Of a stretch of DNA of 64,000 nt, positions 1 to 12,000 are shown piece after piece. Within the stretch, counting starts at the first letter, position 1; each line of letters starts with the position of its first letter. The notes below the pieces were generated by a model that searched no databases, was not told where the DNA came from, and saw only the letters and a list, made by a program, of their open reading frames with translations. The position numbers and the translations under genes were made by a program. The DNA comes from Elysia crispata (Eukaryota; Mollusca; Gastropoda; Plakobranchidae): assembly GCA_033675545.1 (NCBI GenBank), contig JAWDGP010002673.1, positions 149,501-213,500 on the forward strand, read 5' to 3'.

Positions 1-641
1 TCAGACACATCGAAAATCTCCAGTGAATTCGAAGAATCCATGCTCTACTGTATAACCTGAAATAGAACTCAAAGAACAGAAATCAAGAATTGCTGCATGC
101 TATATTTTAAGCAATGAAGCATATCTATGAAATGTAAAATAAAATCTGCTAAACAAGGTAGGGTGTGAGATAAATAGAATATAGTTTATATGAATTATTT
201 TAAAGCAATTAAATTTCTGCTACCTCAAAGCACCTCTCTGGGATAACTAAATTTGCCATGGCAACCAACTTACAAACAGTATGAACTAGATTTTTGATAA
301 AGAACAGTAAATCCGGATGGTAAAGTAACACATAATTCTTCTCTTGAAACTTAGAAAATGTTTATGTTTTTTTTCTTATGCTTAACAGGTTTATGAATAA
401 TATGATCACTTATATTTTAATTTTAGATATCAGTAGGATGTCAAAAATGAATTTTTTTTGTGTTTTGAAGCATTCTGTTACAATATACATCTTTGTAGCG
501 TTGTTAACTTGATATTTTCTTACATAAATTGTTGTTTTGATTTTTCTTTTGATTTCATGTCTGTGCTTGTAACTATAAAAATCGTATAAGTGTATGCCAT
601 CATTATTTTTTTTTATCTTAATTTTATAATATCTGTTAAAG

Positions 642-3600
642 GATACAAAAGTTGTGAAGGAAGTGCCAACTGAGTGGAGAATCAATGCAGTCTGTCATGT
701 GAAGGTACTATATCACAGTGTCTTCTTTTCCTTCTTTTTATTTCTCTTTTTTCTTTTTTAAGAATTTTAACTCAAAAATTTTTTTGATTTAAAAGAAACA
801 TTTTCAAGCATAAAGGAAAGTAATTTTCTAATCAATTGATTCAACTTAATTTTTTACTCGCTCTGCTCATTAATGTATTCACTCGTCTTCTGAAGCCATG
901 GTGATTCTCGATTGTTTTCGATTTTGTTTTTTATTTTTGGTTTGCAAAAATCTTAATTTTTCTCACAGTTGTTATTAATGCTTTGTTCATTTTTGAAAAG
1001 TCAAATTTATAGACTTTAGTTGCTTAGCAAAAAACTAAAAATAAAATAAAAACCTTGGATTAATTTTATAAAGTAGTTTAAAAAAAACATGCACTTTTGC
1101 AAAATGTTTAAAGGAATTATGACATAGAATTTGGTAGTAAAGTTTTATAGATGCAAGTTAAATCTGGATGGTGGTAGATAGGTCCATAGAAAAACAAAGC
1201 TTTGGCTCTTTGCTGTTAAGTCATCTGTTTTAGTATTTGGAAAGTTGGATCATTAAAGCCAAAAAGTTGTACTTGTTAAAATTGCTTTATGTGATTTTTA
1301 AACATTTTGTTTCCCATTTTTGTTTTTCAGGAAAATATTTTTGCTGTTGGAGGAGATGACCGTCTTGTCCTCATAGTTGATGTGTTGACAGGAACACATC
1401 TTTTCAATGTTGATGCAGCAAAATCAACAGAGGATAATTTTAGCAGGTATCTGCAAGAAAAGTTTTGTACAGTGAGATCTTTTCAGATTCTGATTAAAGA
1501 GTTGAATGGAGATGAATGTTCTTATTTTGATGTCTTCACTTTTGGAAGCTCAAAAGTTGCAGGTATAGAGACAGAAATTCCTTGACCTCAAAATGTGATG
1601 CTGGTTTTTCTTAAATCTTGAAATTATTTTTCTTAACTTTCCTATTTAATTCTCACAAGTAATAAATTTTAATTGCTAGTGTTACATTTTGCCTTTGTTT
1701 GTTCTTCAAGTTTTAGGAGAGAGAGAGAGAGAGAAGAGAAAGACTGAGCAAGAGAGACAAGGAGAGAGAAACAGAGAGAGAGAGAGATGTCGTTTGGCTA
1801 GGATTTAAAAGTGTGGTGCACTCTCACTCACAGAGCTGAGGCCTATAACAGTGGCTCATATCAAAGCTAGCTCTACCATAAGCTCAGAGTAGCGGTCGGG
1901 CAATAGGAAAAGGAGGTTTGAATTATGATTAGTTTTGCGAAGTCTTAAAAGCTCTTATTAATCATAAAACATGCACAGGTTAGCTCCTTTTGGGCTTAAA
2001 TAGACAATGGACCAGAAAAAGATACCTATACATGTATATAGTCTTGATTTAAGAAATACATTTTTTTTTTCAAACATCCATGTATTTTTGTTTACTTTTC
2101 AGTCGTGTAAGATGCATGAGTGTCATTGACTTCAATGCTGACAAATATCTGGTTTTGGCAACAGCTAGTGGAGATATCAAGATTTTCCGTTTGGATTTTA
2201 TGAAGGTAAGGTTCATCCTGATTTTCCTCAGTTTGTATTGGCATATCACTGATGTCCAGATTGTTTCAAAGCTAGAGTATGATATTATTTCATTAAAAAG
2301 AAATGTTTTCTTTGCCTTGCACTCTCTTAGTTTTTTTTAAAGATCTCTTTTCTTTTACGAGCTCTCTTAGTTATGGTAAACACCCACCTTTAATTGAGAA
2401 AAAAGCATATGATTCATGCATGACTTGTTTTCATTATGAGATGTCCTCATATCTACGCTACAGTGAACCTCAAATTTAACGAGTTCAGACCCAAAGAGAC
2501 CTCGGGCTCAACGAGGGATTTACGAAGTCCTGTTTTTTTCCCCTCTTTGCCACAATAAATTAACCTTGGATCCAACGAGTGGCAAATTTACCAACCTTGG
2601 GTTAAGGGAGATGAAGCAAGGCTGTAATGGGCCTCAACAGACGAATGAACCACTTTAAAAGTTACCTACATATTGGGCTCTTTGTCTGGACTGCAATAAA
2701 AATTGGATCCACGGGCATGTGCATTTGAAGATGTGTGTGTATGCAAGCAGGTGTATTGAGGAGAAGGGAAGGGCCAGTTTGACAGGGAGATACTCAGATA
2801 GAGAAAACAAAGTCATCTGAGCACTCTAGACCTAGAGAGAGGGGAGTGCAGGGTAGAGCGGCATTAAAGGGAGGGGAAAGGGGGATTATCAGGAGTGAAG
2901 TTATGAGGCTAGATCTGGGATTTAAGAAGGTCCGGAGAGAGAAGGGGGCATGCTTATGCAAAATCAACAGCAAAGAAGAAAAGTTTTTTACTATGAGGGT
3001 GAGACTGAGATAACTAGTGGTGTGTGTGTGTAATAGTGAGAGAGAAATACATTGTAGAGGGGGAGGGGAAGGGAAGAGTAAGAGAAGTTGTTTTAACAAA
3101 AACAAAACAAAAAAAAAAAGCGAAACAAAACTTAACTTCCTCAATACCAAGTCTGAGGTCGGTTTATTTGTTTGACCAAAAAAAAGGGAAGTAACTGATT
3201 AAAAGTTTAAGGTAGTTTCTCTCCCTTGAATATATTTTTTTTTTCATTTTGAAATTACCTTTTATCCAACGAGACCTTGGGTTCAAAGAGAAAATATTGT
3301 GAGATCCGAGTATATCGTTATATGCGAGGTTCACTGTATATATATATATCAAAAACAATGTCATATTTGTTTTTTATGTTCAATACAGTAGATCTCAAAT
3401 CCAATGAAGTCTGATTCAATGAACACCTCGCATTCAACAACCAGAGAAAAATCCATGGTTTTTTGCCCTTCTTTAAATCTCTTAAAATATCTTGCATCAA
3501 ATGAGCTTGGGTCTACCGAACCACAAATTTAGGCAAGCCCATTATTTAGAAATTTGGTTGAAATTCAATCAAAACGTTTGCTGTCCGCTGACAAGAAATA

Positions 3601-6600
3601 TTTAAGTCTTTAAATGTACTGCATATTATATATACATGCTACATGATGCTTTGTAATAAGGGTACACTATTGAAAAGTATGGACCCACAGAGAAAATAAT
3701 GAATAAAGAGGGGGAAGAGAGTAGAGAGTTGCAGCGGACACATGGGACAACCTGATAGGGGATCAAAGAGCCAAAGATGAGGGAATTTGGGCAGTGGGTG
3801 GGAAGGGTCAAGAGCGATTGAACTTTGCTATACAAGTCCTTAAAGATTGTTGATGATAAGGGTTGTAATTATGGAGTACTTTAACTTTGTTAGGTTACTT
3901 CGCTTGTGGTGTATAACCTTGGTCCCAACAAACCTTGCATCCAATGAACTTTAAAAAAAATGATAGAACTAGTTCATCTAGTCCATAGTGTACTGTTTAT
4001 CTTTTTTTTTATACAACTAATGCTGACGTTGAAGCACATGTTTTTTTGGCTTTTCATTTTAGTTATGTTAACCAAAATTTTCATTTCAGTTCATGCTTTC
4101 TCATAAGATTTGTAGGAAATTTTCTTCCTTTTTTCTGTTTTAGTATTAAATTAGAGTTAAAGTGATTGTAATATAAATTACATATTTTTGCCTCAAAGTT
4201 TTTGGTTCTTATATTGGAAAAAAAGTAAACTGAATATTTATACCATTTATTTGTAAATAGAAAATTATAACTTCACTGTTATTAATTGCTGAAAAATATG
4301 TTTGTGCTATTGACAGTGCACAGCAAAGACACTTTTTTTTGGCCAAACAAAGGTCAGGATTACAGCCATGAGTGTTTATAACAGCTCAATAAACATAGGA
4401 ACAGGTAATTTTGATTTTGCTCAGAACAGGTCTTAGATTGTTGAATTCTGATAAAGCGAAACCATGTTGACTTTGAAAATATTAAGTGTTGTTTTCAAAC
4501 CTACTGATCCAGAAGCTGCTTTGTCTTGCGGCTTGTCTAAGTGAGATCCCAGTCTCAAATGTATAAAAACAGTGATAAGTATTTCGAGCAATGCATTTTT
4601 TGGGGCTTCTTTGTGTTCCAAACTGCATAGACCCAAAGAAATACTGTCAGCACTGCTTAACTCAATCTTCAGAAACATAATTGATAAGATTGACTTGTGA
4701 AAAAATATAAAAGAGTGAATCACGGAAGTATTTCTATTGTAAAAAGATGATTGTAATATTAATACTATGCAACTATTGGCTGGCTCTTTGTATGTTTGTT
4801 TTGATATTTGTAATGTTTTGTTTTATGTAATTTAAAAATTAATTTATATTTTTCTTCCCTTTGTTTTCATTGTAGCCTGGCCAGAATAAAGATGTTTTGC
4901 TAATGATCTTTGTTCAGATCTTGTTCTCTGGGACTATATAGTCACTAGCTACATTGTAGCTATCTGTTTCTTGCATTTCTTTTCCACCTCATGAAATGAT
5001 GTCATTTTTGTGGGTCTAAAAAGTTTTAAAAGACCATTTCACCAAGTGTTCCAAATAATTAGCACATTGGTCAACCTTTTCTATGAAGTATAGAATGCAC
5101 GATTTGCTTTTAAGATTTATATAGTGAGGTTCATTTATTTTTATCATAACAACTCCTGTATAATTCAGGTGCTTCCAAGAAGAGGAATGCTCAAGTGCTA
5201 GACACAGAGGAGCAAATGCAAGAAAGACCTGAGTGCGAATCAAAGAATTCCAGTAACAGTGATGATGACCATGAAGGCAGTGAAGACTCTGAAAGCAGGA
5301 CTGGAGCACCTGAATCAAAGAAAAGAAAAGTTCAGAGAGATTTTGGTGCCTCAAAGCCAGCAAGGAAGAAGAATAAAAATGCTAACAAAAATTGTGAAAC
5401 AAATGTCTTGAAGTCCAAAATAACAAAAGGTAAGGGCTAGAAGTAACTATAATCAGTGTGTGTTTTAAATATGGTTTGAATTTTACATGCCTTAGAATAT
5501 TCAGTTGTTTTTTTACCCATTAAAAAGAATTAACAGCACTTCAATTGCTGATATAGATTGGGGATCTTAAAATACCTCTTTGAGGTTTTATGATTGTCAA
5601 CATGTACTCAATCTACAGAGACCAATGATCCTTTAAAAATGTTTTCGTTAAGAGTTTTATGTGAAAATAGCACATTTCCAAGTGATTAAAGATGAGTTGA
5701 ATAATAAATAACTCTATATTTAAAATAATAAAAGCTTGTAATGAGTACCATTTACACTAATTACAATGAAACATCCAATCATCCAGCATTTATGGTTTAT
5801 CATATACTGCCTATTAAAAATTAGAACAAGAATTTTCTGCAATGGACCTGAGACCTTCAAATAGTTTTGATCTGAACAAGAATTTATTTATATGTGTTTT
5901 GCAGACGATTCAAGTAGAGTGTATCTGAAACTGAAAGATATGATTTTTAACCAGATACATGTAGATGTTTTCCGATTCAGATGTGGAACTAGAATGTGCT
6001 TTTTGCATGTGCTTGAAAACACATCCAAACTATCCTGTCTATTTCAGCTTCAATGTTTGAAAGTTAGAAATGTTAATAATTATTTACCAACAATAATTAA
6101 TGTCCATTTTTTTTTTCTTTTTGGAAACAATATAAATCCTCTTTATTTTTTTTTTTTTTCATCTTAAAAAACTCTTTGGGAAGAAGCTGTCAATTTTTTG
6201 TACTAAGTTGTCACTGAGGAATTAACAAAGAATGAAAAAAAAGATAAGAAAAAAAACCTTAATAACATGAGAAACAGTGGAATACGCTTTAAGTCAACAC
6301 CTTGGGACTAAAAAAAGTGTTGTCTTTGAGCAAGGTCGACTTTATCAATTTCCAGGGAAAAAGTCTAAAATTAGGTTGCCTTCGTTTTGTTACTATTGAT
6401 AGTGGTCTCCCTTTGCAGTGTCTTCATTTTGTTACTTGTACATTACTATAGCTATAGTGTGGTAAATAAAAATCTATCTAGGCAAAGAGAAAACCACACT
6501 TAGTCTGAAAAGAGATTTATCTGAACAAATTGATATACTACACAAAATATGCGTACATACCTACAATTCTTGCTATATTTTTTTTTTCAGCTTTACCCTC

Positions 6601-7618
6601 TTTTAGTACGGGCTTGATTGTTCTTTTTGTTTTCACTACCCCCCTCCCCCCCCCAAAAAAAAAAAAAATAAAAAACAAAAAAACAAAACAAAACAAAAGA
6701 AATGGCCTGATTTAAAAATAATTGTTTAGTATTATTGGAAGCCCTGAAAAGGATATTATTGGTTAAGGATAGCGGTGGTGGGGAGAAGACAGTGCTCTAT
6801 TAATGTTTAACACAAATAATGCGAGCCAACAATGAGTTAGGTCTAGATCCAGACAAATACAGCCTTCATCCTGCCAACGCCCAACACACCCTTCTTTCTT
6901 ACAGTACTTCAATACATTTGCACTCTTGCAACTGGTACTGTTTTCATACATGCTGAGCCCCCATCACAAGATGGTGAAAACAAGAAGTTCTGCAGCTGCC
7001 TTACTGTGATTAGGGGAGGAAAGAAGAGGAAGTGATTGTGTGCAAGTGGACGCACATGGCCATGCGACTTATTTTCATTAATCAGCTTTGCAGTGAAGAG
7101 GATTGTTCCATTCTCCCATATCCAGCCATAGCAGTCAATCGTATAAACATTAATCCCTGCTAAGTTCCAGTGTTGTCATGCTAGATCTACTGAAAAACTT
7201 CTTGGCTCATTAGCATCAGATGAAAATTAAAAGAAGTATGTGCAAAAAAACTCTTAAATCTCAACATTGAGACCAGGCTACAACTTATTATTATTGTTGA
7301 CAAGAAAGAGATAGCTCAGAATTCTCTGACGTTTTGCAGAGGAGCAACAAAAGGGAGATTGTTTGTTGAATGCTCTAAGAGTTATTGAGCACAGAGTAGA
7401 TGTAATTATCTCTTCAAATATAAAACAAAAAACAATGCTTGAATTTTACAAAAGAATGTGTAAATGAATTGTGGGATAGATGCTATACCCGAAACGGCTC
7501 CTTGAAGGGCACATAAATCATGAGAGAGAAATATTAAATTTTAAATTTAGAGTGTCAGTTTTTTAATGAAGGCAAGTAGCTGTAAATTTTTTTTATTTTT
7601 AAATACACGGTACCTTCA

Positions 7619-7650
<32 letters not shown>

Positions 7651-8147
7651 GTAGCCCATGTGAAATATAAATATATATATAAATATTATGTCTCTCTTAC
7701 ATCGACTTATATTATCTGGAACCTTCAATGTCGACATATCAGATGTGCACTGTATAATACATCAACAGTCATCAATGTATGGTCTTTTAGTATTTTATAA
7801 TGAAAATAATACACAGAGGACTGATTATTCTTACTTGATACACACCTCTTCTTCAAACTTAGCCACTTTTTTTCATACTTTACATCCTCAATGAAAAGAT
7901 AAAGTTATCTTTCTGTTTAAGACTGATTGAAGTCAAGACTTCTCTAATGGTATAAATTTTAAATACTTTTTGAGGGAAGCTTATTGTTGTGTTAAATATA
8001 CAATATGATTTGTTACAGGTTGTTTTACATAATATCTTGTGATCTACTTTTTATTTATGTGATAATATTCTTGTTTCTTCCCCAGATGCAATTTTTCCAC
8101 CTCAAAAGTCGAAGAAGAAATTAAAAGCAAAGAGGGTTAACAAATAA
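642..8147 (+). CDS. PAK1IP1: PAK1IP1, 3' half (six coding exons, 5' end outside window)
   Basis: Exons: 642-704, 1331-1446, 2103-2205, 4317-4404, 5169-5429, 8086-8147 (stop TAA 8145-8147). All junctions are GT-AG and phases join without a break to give 230 residues. Residues 1-100 carry the last WD40 blades, with EWRINAVCHVKENIFAVGGD, DVLTG, then RVRCMSVIDF and ATASGDIKIFRLD; the order and spacing match vertebrate PAK1IP1. The 87-codon fifth exon is a low-complexity acidic then basic tail with the NLS-like PESKKRKVQ and a KKNKNANKN run; the last exon ends in KKKLKAKRVNK. Family knowledge: PAK1IP1 (yeast Mak11 relative) is a nucleolar WD40 protein that acts in 60S ribosome assembly and inhibits PAK1. 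The upstream blades should lie left of position 1; I found no convincing exon in 1-641. The downstream neighbour TMEM14 converges on it. Confidence 0.92.
1714..1787. repeat. (GA)-rich imperfect repeat
   Basis: GAGA-rich stretch with AGACTGAGCAAGAG interruptions in the PAK1IP1 intron after 1446. Confidence 0.8.
2461..3336. mobile_element. TA-flanked Tigger/pogo-like MITE, copy 1
   Basis: The left end CAGTGAACCTCAAATTTAAC and the right end (reverse complement CAGTGAACCTCGCATATAAC) form terminal inverted repeats, with TA on both sides (2459-2460, 3337-3338). Subterminal AACGAG-type motifs repeat along each arm. It has no transposase; the ORF at 2794-3150 is a low-complexity shadow. It shares internal sequence with the copies at 3386 and 24746. 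It lies in the PAK1IP1 intron between 2205 and 4317. Confidence 0.8.
3386..3995 (+). mobile_element. Related MITE, copy 2
   Basis: The left end CAGTAGATCTCAAATCC is preceded by TA; the right end is TAGTGTACTG. Internal sequence matches the element at 24746-25366 in the opposite orientation, including TTCAATGAACACCTCGCATT against TTCAAAGAACACCTTGCATT. Small ORFs in the two copies translate to similar peptides (NARCSLN), which shows that they are repeat, not genes. Confidence 0.75.
6275..6425 (+). mobile_element. Tigger-like MITE fragment
   Basis: Begins CAGTGGAATACGCTTTAAGT; the reverse complement of its other side, GACACTGCAAAGGGAGACCA, is identical to 63878-63897. Same family as the element at 63121 to the window end. 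The right end is not recognisable. Lies in the last PAK1IP1 intron. Confidence 0.6.
7618..7651. repeat. C-run and (CA)n
   Basis: About 18 C followed by CA units in the last PAK1IP1 intron. Confidence 0.85.
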
Positions 8148-8148
8148 A
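8143..8148 (+). promoter_or_regulatory. Possible PAK1IP1 poly(A) signal overlapping the stop codon
   Basis: AATAAA spans 8143-8148 and includes the TAA stop. Using it would give an almost absent 3' UTR. Alternative signals are ATTAAA at 8266-8271 and AATAAA at 8444-8449. The choice cannot be made without transcripts. Confidence 0.35.
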
Positions 8149-8280
8149 ATTTATATACATATATATATTTAAGCATTGTGTTTTAAGCCTTCCTACATGG
8201 GAACCCAGAATTCTACAAGCAACGTACATAATTCAACTCAAATAAGTAACAAGTAAACTTATTCAATTAAAATTGAATGT

Positions 8281-8455
8281 CGTGATGGAGCTTTGTGAAT
8301 AGTTGCAAAGCACAGTAAAAAAAAACAAACATAAATTCAGTGTAGCTCCAAAATGCACAAAGCAATACAAAGCATGTGAGCTTAAGGCTTTCCGCCTTCA
8401 TCAGGCACAAAAAAAAAACTAAATACGAACTTTGAAAGGATAAAATAAAAATCAT
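8281..8455 (-). repeat. Interspersed-repeat-like segment with hammerhead-like core
   Basis: On the minus strand, GTGCCTGATGAAGGCGGAAA followed by GCCTTAAGC lies next to a TTTTGGAGCTACACTG stretch and a poly(T)/poly(A) tract. CTGATGA followed by a short hairpin (AGGC/GCCT) resembles the conserved core seen in Penelope-type and retrozyme hammerheads, but the GAAA sits in the loop, so an active fold is doubtful. Located between the PAK1IP1 and TMEM14 stop codons, probably in 3'-UTR sequence. Confidence 0.3.
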
Positions 8456-8484
8456 TTAACATGGAATTATTTTGACAAAAACAA

Positions 8485-8490
8485 TTTATT
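8485..8490 (-). promoter_or_regulatory. Candidate TMEM14 poly(A) signal
   Basis: AATAAA on the minus strand, about 530 nt after the TMEM14 stop codon. It would give a 3' UTR facing, not overlapping, most PAK1IP1 endings. Confidence 0.35.
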
Positions 8491-9021
8491 TCAGTCACAT
8501 AAACAAAAGCTGCTGTCTTTTTTTCATAACGATCACACAATATTTTTTCCTCTCTTAGATAGCTTGTATCTGTAGCGATGAAAATAGAGAGTGGCTCCTC
8601 ACTATTTCATTAACCAGGGCAATTGAAGTAAAAGTCAAAATTTGAAAAGTTAATTGTGACATCTTATTATTTGTTTTGGGAAATTTCAGATATGTGCTTA
8701 TCACAATAACCTTTCGAACTAAGTTCAACCAAAGCAACCAGAGGGTAGAAAGAAGAATCGTCCCAGTCAAGTACAGTAATTTTCCATTTCAAGAAAACTC
8801 AATACGATACAAAAGCATTAATTTTTTTCATGATGAAACATGTGTGAATTTTTCTCTCATAATTACACATTGCACAAAAATACACATTTATCATATTTTA
8901 AGCTAAAACAATCTTAACATGGAAAAATAATATTGTTGGTTTGAATTCAAACACTGTCTCTTTTGCTGTAAAAGTGCTGCATTTAGTCCATGTGCCTTTA
9001 TATAGATCAGAAGCATTAAAT

Positions 9022-12000
9022 TCACTGCTTGCTGCTCATCATATAAGCCAGTCTGCACACCATCAAGAGGCTAGAGACAAGAAAACAGAAATATTAGTTT
9101 TGTTTGTCAACGCGCAAAAAAGAGCATTCCTTTTACCATCATAAAGTAAAAGTAAATTTTAATTCTCAATATTGTAATTAAAAAATAGCTTTTTGGATCT
9201 GACTTAAATCTGTATAATGCTGGTAGGAATGTGTGGTCAAAGCAAAACTCATTTGCTTAACCCCATCCGTACATCGAGGGTGGTTTTGGGGGTGTTTTTA
9301 TTTGTTTAAGAATATACATATAATTGTTCTGAAATTTTCAGTATTCATAAAAATTTCATTTTGGCAAGTGATCATGCGTTATTTATAGCAAATTAATTGA
9401 AACTATACTGATCATTGATCATTTGTGAAATCCTTCAAATTCAAGCAATGGGCTACCTGACATCTCAAAGAGACAAAAAACATGACAGTCTTGCTGTGAA
9501 ACCCCACATATCGGTATATAAGGTATCCGCTTGTAAACACATTTCCTGTTTCGCCCACCAAAAGAAATAATGGCATTTGTTCTAAAAAAAGTAGAAAGGT
9601 AAGAAATCATTGACAAAAAATGATAAAAATTCACTACTTCGCGTACTTGACATTTTATTTTAACTTTCCACGATCTACTACATTATGATGTGTATAAAAG
9701 CTCTAAGAACTCTGAGTGCTGGTTAGATCTAGTGTATGTTCTGGACTGGTTTAAGCCATTTTTTTTTTATTTCCCCTGCGCGTTATCATATGATCATGTG
9801 TCTTGTGGTCACATAATCGAGGTCATAATTATTAGGCCTTCATCTTGGATATACAGTAGAACAAGATAAGGCTGAACATGAATCTCTCGAAATCACGAAT
9901 TCCTCAAACACATCTCTTTTCCCCTTCTGATTCTCTCTTTATTCCCTTCTTATTTCTAATTCTACATTTTCGTCAAATTTGAAGTTTTTAACACTTTTTC
10001 TTCGAACAATCAGCCCAAAATTAGTGGAAAATAAACGTTCTTTTAAGAAATTTGACAGACCGTGACTTTCATCACGTTCGTAGATCTTAAATTTCAGTTT
10101 TCACTGGTAGAGGATTCTTCGGTTTGAGATGGTTCTGGCAACGTTTTACAAGCTGTAGTGATTGTGAACCTTAAATGTCAAGAAAATTTTTGCACGGCCT
10201 TTCTCCTTTTAACTTAAGATGAGTTATCACCAATTCCTTTGATATTGCAATAATGGAGAGCACTCTGTTATCTACTTCGGACAGATTTTAAAGGAGGTTG
10301 AGTTTGCGCAACATGACAAGGGAAGCAATAGAGGCAAAATTGTTAGAAAACAGTAATTTGACCACCTATGGTTTTTTTTTTTAGTGTTTAATGGATGGTA
10401 GGTTTGATTCATACAGTAGGATTGTATGAAATTACAATCTCTGGTTTCCTTTCCTTTATTCCAAAACTATCATATTGTGTATAGTACTCACTACAACTAT
10501 GTGTTTCTTTTATCACATTTGTACAGGACGATTGTGGTTTTTTTATTGTTTTGTTTGAAAGCCAGAAATGATGCCTCTATTCTTAAGTACTACACTTGTC
10601 CAGTTTAAAACTGCTGCAGTAAAAGAAGTTTTTTTTTCCTTACTGTTCCTATCGGTTACATGTTATTGAGCAGGAGATATGTGCTCAGTGTTATATCTGT
10701 GAAAAAGTTTTCAACAGTTAGGTTACTACCACTACCAAAGTAAGGCTCTGAAAGAGCTATGGCAGTGTTCCTTTCAATGTTTGTGTCCCTGATTCTCCTG
10801 ATTTTCCCCATAGAGGAGAATGCCTCTCTCTGAATTGCGTACATCATGAAAATTTTTATCCCACATTTTGTCTATTTCAAATGGGAGATTCTGCAAAAAT
10901 GCACAACAGTCCCTTTTGGTATGCAAGGTGTAAAATGTGTAGATCTAGATCTATGTAATGAAGGCTTTAGTTTTTATAGATACATGTACAAAGAAAATGT
11001 GGGAATGCTTTTTTACAAAACACAGGAAAGGAAACACCACTTAAGTTGGGAAGGAATAGGTATGCTTTTTAGATACATAAAGGAATCGTTAGTTTAATAG
11101 TTGTTAGGGAACAGGAGATATGACCTATGCTACACATACCCTCAGATGGACAATTCCAAGTAAGGGCAATGATTTATTTTACTCGGTAGACATGGGGTGC
11201 TTTTGTCACCGACGTTTGGTTTAGTATAAATCACTTCTTTAGCTATTTAAAAGTTGGCACAAAATTACCCCCGATGTACATATACGATAGTACAACACCA
11301 TGTACGCATATGGTTGAATAAAATCTTGGAAAAATTGTGTGTTTGAGTGGGGAAGGGGGCGCGAAGGGTTCTAAGTAGTTTCTTTTTACAGTTACTATTG
11401 TTAATGTGAATTTGTTTTTGACTTTGAGTAATGAAACTTGAAAGAAACCATCACATAATACTTCACCTAAGAGCTCCAACAAGACCAGCAGGCATAAACT
11501 TTCCAGAGTTGGCAAATCGGTATCCCATCACACCAGTCAAAACTGCAGAGGTTACTAGAGGTGAAAAAAAAATTCCCTTGAAGTAATCATTTTTTTGTTT
11601 CAATTTTTAATTTAACAGACAGGTGAGACTAGGCATTTGAACTTGTCTGAGCTTATAAGTGAGAGAATCAAATTGACTTGACTGGTGCTGTTTTTTTAAG
11701 CAATGCGCTACTGGCTGTTTTGAGGTTATTTGAGAAACTAATTAATATACATGTATTACCAAGAAATTGTATGCGTTGACACAATGACAGATATGTTTCT
11801 TATCTATCCAATGAGAATAAACTCATACCCATGTAATTGTAAAGAAGAATAGTTTCCCTTCCTTTTTGTTAGTTTTGAGTACTATCATTTGGTTTGGATT
11901 TACTGACTCTCAAAGATAAAACCTTGATAACTTGGTACATGTATTTGTAAGCAATGTAAAATATCAGGTGATCCAAGAGTTAAGTGATCAAGGGCTTGTC

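Noticed and set aside
1..641. Search for an upstream PAK1IP1 exon
   Set aside because: No segment had the right phase, splice borders and WD40 sequence; treated as intron.
3318..3500. ORF similar to one at 25219-25410
   Set aside because: Similarity comes from two copies of the same MITE; terminal repeats lie inside the ORFs.
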